IMG/VR virus record: IMGVR_UViG_3300042154_003372 | Location: 1-20,224 of that record | Length of the DNA: 20,224 nucleotides | Source: a virus | Strand: one strand, 5' to 3' | Shown here: in pieces, positions 13,400 through 18,195 of the stretch | Numbering within the stretch: position 1 is the first letter of the stretch | How the letters are laid out: the number at the start of each line of letters is the position of its first letter | Made by a program: the position numbers and the translations under genes | The notes under the pieces: generated by a model | Databases searched by the model: none | What the model was told of the DNA's origin: nothing | Seen by the model: only the letters and a program-made list of their open reading frames with translations

Positions 13400-14710
13400 C
13401 TTCTTGACCGGCAACTCAAAGGCCATGCGCATCATTAAACTTTCTGCCAAGTCAGGCGAAAACCCAAGAATCTGCTTAACCGCTTCTTTTGGCGTTGTCG
13501 TTATCTTCCCGTCCTTTTCTGTGTGGTGCTTTCGGATGTTTTCCAGTTCCAAAACGGTTTGTTCTTTGTATTCGCCTGACTTAATGTAAATCCCGTTCTC
13601 GCTGATCTTCTTTGCCAGCATGTAGAAACATTGGGCTTTCAAGTGCAGGTAGTTGATCTTATGCTTCCCGTCCTGAATCGGAGTCGACCCGTTGTTGAAT
13701 GGTTGAGCCGTCTTGAGATACCCACGAAGGAATGCCCCCACCCCGTCCGCATCATAGGCGATGTTTCTTTGCGGTACACCGTATTGCAATGCCTTTTCCC
13801 TTAGTAGCTTTTCCACTTCGTCAGCGTCGCATTTGTCGATTGCGTACGTTGCAACGACTACCCACCCATGCCAAACACGAATAACAAAGCGGTCAGAGCC
13901 ATGTAGGGCAATGTCTGCGGTAATGTACTTTTGTCCGGTTTCCTGCACAAAGGAATTGGTGAATATATCTTCCAGTGCTTTTTCTGGAAACAGTATCGAA
14001 TCGTCGCTAACCCCCTCCGCCAGGTACAACGCCGTGAAAACTGATAATGGCAAATCTTGCCTTGCTTGTTCGATTTCCTTTTCATCTAGGATGCCAGCCC
14101 GTACCGCGTCGTAGGCTGTGACTCGGAAGGCTGCGTATTCGGTTGGGTCGGTTTTGGCTTTGTTGGTGAGCTTGTGCCCCCAATTGCTTTGTCCTGTGTA
14201 GTTGCCAATGAATTTAACCGGGGCTTTGGTGAACGTGACGGTAGAACGGAGGGCAAACCACGCGGCTTGTTTGGCGCGGGTGAACTCGTCGAAGACCACG
14301 CCGTACACATCTTCCCCGTATAGGTTATCCGGCGTATCGGCAGACTTGAAAGATATAATTGTACCTTTTGGGGTTGTGATAGCAAGATCGGAGTTATTGA
14401 ATTTATAGCCCGGCGCATTAAGGATGTGGCGTTTCATGCGGGCAAAGGCGATTTTAGCCTGTGAGTACACCGGGGCAACCCACCACATATTCCACCCTGG
14501 TTTAACTCCGTCCGTATACCACACCGGATCAAGGCCGTGCGCCAACCGGAAAAGCCAGTAAATATGTGAGAATGTTTTGCCCGTCTTTGTGGAAGCCTCG
14601 ACAACCGAAAAGCGTTGCGGGCAATTCAGGAAAGCCTTTTGATAGTCTGCAAGCTTTGGCGGCTTGATTGTGATTTTTATTCGGCTACTATTCCTCGTTG
14701 CTACTGTCAT
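13382..14710 (-). CDS. terL: Terminase large subunit, about 442 aa
   Basis: The DNA-packaging motor: ATPase plus nuclease. I chose the ATG at 14710 (MTVATRNSSR); a TTG five codons upstream is in frame but lies further inside the small terminase gene. Walker A is ASTKTGKT at residues 39-46. Walker B is VYGVVFDE at 135-142 with D141/E142, followed by FTRAKQAAWFALRSTV. A likely motif III coupling segment is APVKFIGNYTGQSNWG. The C-terminal RNase H-like nuclease shows acidic residues in KYITADIALHGSD (about D266) and NIAYDADGVG (about D320, D322). Length fits the family. It overlaps terS by 23 nt. Confidence 0.95.
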   Translation of the reverse strand: MTVATRNSSRIKITIKPPKLADYQKAFLNCPQRFSVVEASTKTGKTFSHIYWLFRLAHGLDPVWYTDGVKPGWNMWWVAPVYSQAKIAFARMKRHILNAPGYKFNNSDLAITTPKGTIISFKSADTPDNLYGEDVYGVVFDEFTRAKQAAWFALRSTVTFTKAPVKFIGNYTGQSNWGHKLTNKAKTDPTEYAAFRVTAYDAVRAGILDEKEIEQARQDLPLSVFTALYLAEGVSDDSILFPEKALEDIFTNSFVQETGQKYITADIALHGSDRFVIRVWHGWVVVATYAIDKCDADEVEKLLREKALQYGVPQRNIAYDADGVGAFLRGYLKTAQPFNNGSTPIQDGKHKINYLHLKAQCFYMLAKKISENGIYIKSGEYKEQTVLELENIRKHHTEKDGKITTTPKEAVKQILGFSPDLAESLMMRMAFELPVKKFAKMM

Positions 14711-15242
14711 CGAAAGATATTTCAACGTTATTCATCTCAATCTTTTCAGGAGCATTAAACCCACCCATTTTATTGAGTATCTCCAGCGCCTTGAGTTTGT
14801 CATATTGCTTTACCTTCACGGTTTCGATAGCCTGAACTATGCTCGCTCCGCTTTCTTCATCACCCCCAATGGATTTTATCACACGTGTGGATGTAGTCAC
14901 TTCTGAAATGGTGGACTTTACATCATCCGGTAGGTCACACCAGTCTTCTAGACTTTCCCATGTTCTACGTATGTCAGCACCAGAGCCGTAGGCTATTTTA
15001 GCAAGCTCTTGCATGTTCCGAAGCATCGATACACCAGCGAACTCTAAGGCATTATCTTTGATGAATTGAATGTATTTTGCGCATTCAGGTTTTCTCAGGT
15101 TTTCACTACCAATTGAATACGCTGTTTTTTCACTATACCCAGCTTCCTTAGCTGCCTTTGTTGCGTCCCAGACACGGCAATACATCTCGCAGAAAATGCG
15201 CTGCTTTTCGGTTAAGTCGCCTATGTTTGAGTACTCTATCAT
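14688..15242 (-). CDS. terS: Terminase small subunit, 184 aa
   Basis: DNA-recognition subunit of the packaging complex. The N-terminal helix-turn-helix pattern is typical of the Terminase_2-type family: LTEKQRIFCEMYCRVWDATK, then AAKEAGYSEKTAYSIGSENL and RKPECAKYIQ. The middle is helical (oligomerisation), and the acidic C-terminus (EISFDDSSNEE) fits the part that contacts the large subunit. The ATG at 15242 overlaps the previous stop (ATGA). It lies immediately before terL, the normal order. Confidence 0.88.
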   Translation of the reverse strand: MIEYSNIGDLTEKQRIFCEMYCRVWDATKAAKEAGYSEKTAYSIGSENLRKPECAKYIQFIKDNALEFAGVSMLRNMQELAKIAYGSGADIRRTWESLEDWCDLPDDVKSTISEVTTSTRVIKSIGGDEESGASIVQAIETVKVKQYDKLKALEILNKMGGFNAPEKIEMNNVEISFDDSSNEE

Positions 15243-15523
15243 ACTTTTTTCTTCATGGAACGAGCTTGCTTGCGCTGCTCAAATTTCTCCAGTGCTTTCA
15301 TATCGCCACTCAAAGCCATAGACCACAATTTTTGATCTATGGCATAGCCCGCCATGTCTTTACCTTTTTGCACCAGTTTCGCAAACTCAGAAGGGGAAGA
15401 CAAGAGTTTTACCACCTCATCTTCCCTCCAACCCAAAATAGAGGCCATCCGTGAAGCATCATAACCGAATGCCCCAAAATTTGTAATGGCCTCTATTTCT
15501 TTTTCGCTTAAAGTTCGCTCCAT
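15239..15523 (-). CDS. Small DNA-binding-type protein next to terS, 94 aa
   Basis: Unnamed. The sequence FGAFGYDASRMASILGWRED (residues 16-35) followed by EVVKLLSSPSEFAKLVQKGK reads as a helix-turn-helix with a long helical tail (MAGYAIDQKLWSMALSGDMK, then ALEKFEQRKQARSMKKKV). As I recall, proteins of this shape often precede the terminase genes in Bacteroidota phages. It could be a second terminase-associated DNA-binding factor. Start ATG at 15523; it overlaps the upstream gene by 16 nt and the terS start by four bases (ATGA). Confidence 0.62.
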   Translation of the reverse strand: MERTLSEKEIEAITNFGAFGYDASRMASILGWREDEVVKLLSSPSEFAKLVQKGKDMAGYAIDQKLWSMALSGDMKALEKFEQRKQARSMKKKV

Positions 15524-16131
15524 GCTTTTTGTTTGACGGGTTGTTGCCCGAAAAATTTATCCATCGCCTTAGATACAGTAAAGTTATCCCCAGTGAAGCC
15601 TTTCGGCATTACCCCAAATGTATGTTCAACGAAAGACATAAAGAAATTAAACACTTCATCGCCTTCATCTAGTTCAAAATGTTCCACTGTTTTGTTGGCG
15701 TTCAAGTTCATTGAATGGCGAATACATACCTTATACTCATCATTCCAGATCAAAGTGAACTTTCCGTGAAGCTCACTTGTGCGGATGTTTTCCTTTCCAA
15801 AAATATCCTCAAGGCTTGCGGCGTACTGCTTTTGGCGAGTTTTGTAGCTGTGATCAGTGACGATAGTAAAAGATTGGATTAACCCGCTATCCACCATCCA
15901 CTTTACTTGGTGCGCATCCTTAATGCCCGCGCTCCAAGTGGCTACACAAACGTGAGCTTTCCCTACTTTGGATAAACAAGATCGGATAATATCAATAAGG
16001 GAAAACTTACCATTTGTCAACCCAATTACCCGGCAACCTTTACTGAAATTGGCAAAAACCTGATCACTTTCAGATGTTGCAAAAACACCCAATTCGGATT
16101 CCTTGAATCTAAAATTACTTACATTTTTCAT
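15508..16131 (-). CDS. PLD-fold (HKD-like) protein, 207 aa
   Basis: First gene of the morphogenesis operon. The phospholipase D-like fold is suggested by SELHGKFTLIWNDE (H122-x-K124 with D131) followed by HSMNLNANKTVEHFE (the S-x-N-L-x-x-N element, N143-N145, E150), and a Rossmann-like N-terminal half (AHVCVATWSAGIKD, then SFTIVTDHSYKTRQ). PLD-fold proteins include single-HKD nucleases that act as dimers. The spacing and a single HxK make activity uncertain. It has the palindromic operator promoter upstream and the conserved leader AAAATCAAACGATT before the ATG at 16131. Roles could include DNA processing at packaging; unproven. Confidence 0.68.
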   Translation of the reverse strand: MKNVSNFRFKESELGVFATSESDQVFANFSKGCRVIGLTNGKFSLIDIIRSCLSKVGKAHVCVATWSAGIKDAHQVKWMVDSGLIQSFTIVTDHSYKTRQKQYAASLEDIFGKENIRTSELHGKFTLIWNDEYKVCIRHSMNLNANKTVEHFELDEGDEVFNFFMSFVEHTFGVMPKGFTGDNFTVSKAMDKFFGQQPVKQKAWSEL

Positions 16132-16148
16132 AATCGTTTGATTTTCAT

Positions 16149-16197
16149 GTAAGTTATAAAATAAAAACGGGTTAAAAAATACCCTAAAAATGGTATT
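16149..16197 (-). promoter_or_regulatory. Palindromic operator (copy c) heading the morphogenesis operon
   Basis: Minus strand: palindrome AATACC-ATTTTTAG-GGTATT (16197-16178), exactly 21 nt, then TAACTTAC (16156-16149), then leader GAAAATCAAACGATT and the ATG at 16131. The -7 box is the TAACTT variant seen in other phage leaders here. This copy should govern the packaging and head/tail genes, so the protein that binds it is likely a main late-gene regulator. Confidence 0.72.
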
Positions 16198-16324
16198 CGG
16201 TGTAATTGATTTGGCTATACATTTACCGCAAATTTACGCGGAAAAGTGATAAAATCAAACCCTAAGCAATCCGACACTTGCGAATATTGCCCAGAAAGAA
16301 TTTTACTGGAAAAGTTCATTGACT

Positions 16325-16594
16325 TCATACCCATTCTGCCACCTGATTCTCTTCATCAAACTGCAAACAGCCATCCCCGATAAACATCGGCTTCACGTCT
16401 TTTGCGCCTGGAATAACAGGCTTTTCAAAGCTTTGCTTTTCTGGTTTCGTTGGCTGCGGAGCTTGCACTACCGCTTTCGGCTTGGACTGCTCAAGCGTAG
16501 CAATTCGGGCAGCGTGATTATCCGAAGCAACCCAAAGACGATGCAGCCAAAAAGATTGAACTGCTGCAAAGGTAAAAAATAGGAATCCTATCAT
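16325..16594 (-). CDS. Small membrane-anchored hypothetical protein, 89 aa
   Basis: Unrecognised. The N-terminus MIGFLFFTFAAVQSFWLHRL is a single membrane anchor or uncleaved signal, followed by a short coiled part and a Pro/Lys/Gln-rich linker (VQAPQPTKPEKQSFEKPV), then a short C-terminal segment. Topology suggests the bulk lies on one face of the inner membrane. The start ATG at 16594 overlaps the upstream stop (ATGA). It is the last gene of the four-gene minus-strand group. The plan (anchor, helix, proline-rich linker) is like Rz/spanin-type proteins, but no lysis genes are adjacent, so this is only a possibility. Confidence 0.6.
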   Translation of the reverse strand: MIGFLFFTFAAVQSFWLHRLWVASDNHAARIATLEQSKPKAVVQAPQPTKPEKQSFEKPVIPGAKDVKPMFIGDGCLQFDEENQVAEWV

Positions 16595-16821
16595 TGCTCC
16601 GTTTTTTGAAAGATTTGCTCAAGAACGCCAGGTTGTTGTTCTTCCAGTTTTTCAATTGCTTGGTTTGCCTCCCACTTATGCAGCAGCGCTTCAATCGCCT
16701 GGTTTGCCGTAGTATTTACTCCCCGCTTTGCTTGCAGGAATCCCACAATCTCCATCAAACGCGTATGGGTTGCCTCAGTCAAGGCTATACTTTTTTTCTT
16801 AATCAAGTCATTGTTTGCCAT
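16591..16821 (-). CDS. Ribbon-helix-helix-like small protein, 76 aa
   Basis: Candidate DNA-binding regulator. The segment KKKSIALTEATHTRLMEIVG (residues 8-27), then KRGVNTTANQAIEALLHKWE, matches the beta-helix-helix layout of Arc/MetJ-type proteins: a short strand (SIALTE), helix 1, a Thr-rich turn, helix 2. The C-terminal tail is helical (AIEKLEEQQPGVLEQIF). It overlaps its neighbours on both sides (14 nt upstream, ATGA downstream). Palindromes such as AATACC-N8-GGTATT are a plausible target type for such dimeric or tetrameric proteins, but there is no direct evidence linking them. Confidence 0.6.
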   Translation of the reverse strand: MANNDLIKKKSIALTEATHTRLMEIVGFLQAKRGVNTTANQAIEALLHKWEANQAIEKLEEQQPGVLEQIFQKTEQ

Positions 16822-16993
16822 CCTGAAACGCTTTTAGTAAAGATAAAATAAATTCAGCCTCTAAAACAGAGACTAAAACGCCGTCCTCGTCTCTCCAAGA
16901 GATCGCGCCTTTATCCCCCCCATTCTTTTTAATGAAGGAGCTTTCGCGCTCTATGTCTTCCGATAGCCTTTTGATCAACTCTTTAACATCCAT
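16808..16993 (-). CDS. Small hypothetical protein, 61 aa
   Basis: Unrecognised. It begins MDVKELIKRLSEDIERESSF and is charged and helical, with a short middle turn (KNGGDKGAISWRDEDG) and a final helix. The ATG at 16993 shares one base with the upstream stop (TAATG) and the end overlaps the next gene by 14 nt, so it is translated within the four-gene unit. Confidence 0.55.
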   Translation of the reverse strand: MDVKELIKRLSEDIERESSFIKKNGGDKGAISWRDEDGVLVSVLEAEFILSLLKAFQDGKQ

Positions 16994-17268
16994 TACAATA
17001 CTTCGTTTACGATTTCAAAAGCAACCTCAGTGATCTTTTCGTCAATGTCTGCCATGAACTCAATGTCATTCAACATATTGCCCAAATCCTCAGCAACGCG
17101 GCAAAGCTGCGTAAGAGTTGATTCAAGCAACTTCGCCCGCTCAAGCCTGTCCACAGTATGTGATTCAACTACATTTGCAGCATCTTGTAAGTTGCCGCTC
17201 ATGTAATTTATGGCAGTTGTGACAATCTGCATCTTTTGAATAATCGAAAGATCTTCTAAATTTTTCAT
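16993..17268 (-). CDS. Small helical hypothetical protein, 91 aa
   Basis: First gene of the minus-strand group 17268-16325. I chose the ATG at 17268 (MKNLEDLSIIQKMQIVTTAI); an upstream extension to 17298 would run through a terminator-like hairpin (17281-17303). The protein is acidic and nearly all helical, with heptad-like spacing (ERAKLLESTLTQLCRVAEDL), suggesting a helical bundle or dimer. No known family. The A-rich leader AAAACCAAAAACG before the ATG is like other starts here. The hairpin with a T tract directly upstream suggests attenuation of the whole group. Confidence 0.6.
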   Translation of the reverse strand: MKNLEDLSIIQKMQIVTTAINYMSGNLQDAANVVESHTVDRLERAKLLESTLTQLCRVAEDLGNMLNDIEFMADIDEKITEVAFEIVNEVL

Positions 17269-17280
17269 CGTTTTTGGTTT

Positions 17281-17303
17281 TAAAAACCGGGCGCACAACC
17301 CGG
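17281..17303 (-). terminator. Terminator-like hairpin in the leader of the 17268-16325 group
   Basis: Minus strand CCGGG (17303-17299), 7-nt loop TTGTGCG, CCCGG (17291-17287), then TTTTTA. It lies 13 nt before the ATG at 17268. A TATCTTTA box (17340-17333) is the nearest -7-like element upstream but lacks a clear -33, so the promoter is uncertain. No upstream minus-strand gene needs terminating here, so an attenuator is likely. Confidence 0.6.
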
Positions 17304-17380
17304 CGACATTAGTAACTGTAAACTCTGCGATTTAAAGATACAAACTATTTTTATATTTCTTATAGTTTTATCGGGAAAAG

Positions 17381-17412
17381 TTTGCGGGTTTGGAAAATAG
17401 GTTGTAGATTTG
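17381..17412 (+). promoter_or_regulatory. Consensus promoter for the 17418-17534 small RNA
   Basis: TTTG (17381-17384), 20-nt spacer, TAGATTTG (17405-17412): a full match to the Bacteroidota consensus. No ORF follows before the terminator at 17511-17534, so it drives a non-coding transcript. Confidence 0.78.
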
Positions 17413-17417
17413 TAACT

Positions 17418-17534
17418 ACAAGTTGATTTACAGATCATCTAATTATAGCCTGCGTTTACAGGACGTGGTTTACGGCTCTGATTTGTGGAAATGGAATCTA
17501 ATCAACCACCCCCGGCTCAGTGCTGGGTTTTTTT
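17418..17534 (+). ncRNA. Candidate small non-coding RNA, about 115 nt
   Basis: Bounded by a consensus promoter ending at 17412 and an intrinsic terminator at 17511-17534. The transcript ends pair: GTTGATT (17422-17428) with AATCAAC (17500-17506), extended by AGAT (17432-17435) with ATCT (17496-17499), giving an 11-bp closing stem with a 3-nt bulge. Inside are short hairpins CCTG/CAGG and AGCC/GGCT and a repeated GTTTAC. No start codon with a useful ORF is present. It does not match the kissing-loop plan of the RNA at 17750-17858. No family recognised. Confidence 0.6.
17511..17534 (+). terminator. Intrinsic terminator of the small RNA
   Basis: CCCGGC (17511-17516), loop TCAGT, GCTGGG (17522-17527), one G-T wobble, then seven T. 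A strong plus-strand terminator with no coding gene upstream. Confidence 0.87.
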
Positions 17535-17568
17535 GAATGAAGCAGCAAAGGCTGTTTAAGATAAATTT

Positions 17569-17640
17569 GGGCTTGTGGTGTAAATGGTATAGCACAGATG
17601 GTTCGGCTGAAAAGAGCTGGTTCGAATCCAGTCAAGTCCA
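17569..17640 (+). tRNA. tRNA-like element with abnormal anticodon arm
   Basis: The acceptor GGGCTTG (17569-17575) pairs with CAAGTCC (17633-17639), then discriminator A and no encoded CCA. The D arm is GTGT/GCAC with loop AAATGGTATA. The T arm is GCTGG-TTCGAAT-CCAGT with a normal loop. Between the D and T arms only 20 nt remain (17596-17615) where a tRNA needs at least about 21-23, and they form no 5-bp anticodon stem; the best pairing is CAG/CTG with a 9-nt loop. It is therefore a degenerate tRNA, a tRNA mimic, or a tRNA too unusual for me to assign an anticodon. The D-arm start TGGTGTAA is like Bacteroidota tRNA-Gln. Confidence 0.5.
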
Positions 17641-17647
17641 CAAATCA

Positions 17648-17705
17648 GGCCACAAAGGGGTAATTGCCAGAGAATTAAGTCAATGGATTTACCCCGATGT
17701 AGGCC
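17648..17705 (+). other. Large imperfect hairpin between tRNA-like element and promoter
   Basis: Nested stems GGCC (17648-17651)/GGCC (17702-17705) and GGGGTAA (17657-17663)/TTACCCC (17689-17695), with a possible CCA/TGG inside. No gene overlaps it. It may be the 3' part of a transcript including the tRNA-like element, or a protein-binding site upstream of the promoter at 17715-17744. Confidence 0.4.
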
Positions 17706-17714
17706 GGGAAAGAA

Positions 17715-17744
17715 TTGATTTTTTGATTTTATTTTGTATATTTG
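17715..17744 (+). promoter_or_regulatory. Promoter of the replication module and leader RNA B
   Basis: TTG (17715-17717), 19-nt A/T/G spacer, TATATTTG (17737-17744), a full match to TAnnTTTG. The predicted start is a few bases before hairpin H1 of the leader RNA, the same arrangement as at 4681-4710. Confidence 0.78.
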
Positions 17745-17749
17745 TGATA

Positions 17750-17858
17750 ATGTATGTGCCTTGAAGGAGAGAGCAAAGCACATATTTCGCAAAGTATTTT
17801 CATGGGATTATACTTAACAGTCTAAGGCTGCCTGAACTCTCTCCAGGTGGCCTTTTTT
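17750..17858 (+). ncRNA. Kissing-loop leader RNA B upstream of the replication genes
   Basis: H1 is TATGTGC (17753-17759), an 18-nt loop, GCACATA (17778-17784); its loop holds GGAGAGAG (17766-17773), six bases in. H2 is AAGTAT (17792-17797)/ATACTT (17810-17815). H3 is GGCTGCCTG (17826-17834), a 9-nt loop, CAGGTGGCC (17844-17852), then T6; it holds CTCTCTCC (17837-17844), the exact complement of the H1 motif. The plan is the same as RNA A: an 18-nt H1 loop, the motif starting at loop position 7, an A/T-rich middle hairpin, then a terminator. The zinc-finger gene starts 26 nt after the T tract. Cis attenuator or small RNA. Confidence 0.7.
17826..17858 (+). terminator. Leader terminator (H3 of RNA B)
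   Basis: A 9-bp stem with two G-T wobbles, a 9-nt loop, then TTTTTT. It lies between the promoter and the first replication-module gene, so transcription of that module must read through it. Confidence 0.8.
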
Positions 17859-17883
17859 ATTGTCAAAATTTAAACTGCGAGAT

Positions 17884-18195
17884 ATGAAACAGAGACTTGT
17901 CAAGGCTCGCAAAGACCACGAATGCGAGGGATGCAATGAAGGCATCAAGAAAGGCGAAAAGTACGAGCTACTAGAAGCCAGAGTTCCAAAATACAAAAAT
18001 GGTGACGATGAGGCCGGGCAAATCGGAGTCGAGTTTTTAAGATACAAAACTTGCTTTCGTTGCTGGGAGGTGCAATTTGACACATGCACAGGTGGATGTG
18101 ATTTTGTACTAGAAAGAGATATGGACGATCACGGCGCACCTACTGGTGATCTTGCTTGTATCAATTGTGGAACCGTAAAACCCGCCATGCAATGA
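17884..18195 (+). CDS. Zinc-ribbon protein, 103 aa
   Basis: First gene of the plus-strand replication module. I chose the ATG at 17884 (MKQRLVKARKDHECEGCNEG); a TTG at 17860 lies next to the leader terminator and is unlikely. Cysteine pairs: C-E-G-C at about residues 14-17; C-F-R-C in YKTCFRCWEVQFDTCTGGCD, plus two more Cys; and a final C-I-N-C in ACINCGTVK. The first motif with KKGEKY is typical of small zinc-binding phage proteins. Zinc binding is likely; the function (nucleic-acid binding or regulation) is not known. The stop overlaps the next start (ATGA). Its expression depends on read-through of the RNA B terminator. Confidence 0.7.
   Translation: MKQRLVKARKDHECEGCNEGIKKGEKYELLEARVPKYKNGDDEAGQIGVEFLRYKTCFRCWEVQFDTCTGGCDFVLERDMDDHGAPTGDLACINCGTVKPAMQ

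Noticed and set aside
14711-14725. TTG start for terL
   Set aside because: The ATG at 14710 is available; the TTG only deepens the overlap with terS.
17562-17569. TAAATTTG as a promoter for the tRNA-like element
   Set aside because: No -33 box at 18-21 nt, and the start would fall inside the acceptor stem.
17537-17764. Plus-strand ORF of 75 codons
   Set aside because: It runs through the terminator tail, the tRNA-like element, the hairpin and the promoter; its peptide (WCKWYSTDGSAEKSWFESSQ) is what a translated tRNA looks like.
18156-18191. TTG start giving a 318-aa initiator
   Set aside because: The ATG at 18192 overlaps the upstream stop as ATGA, the common coupling in this genome, and begins the conserved-looking domain.
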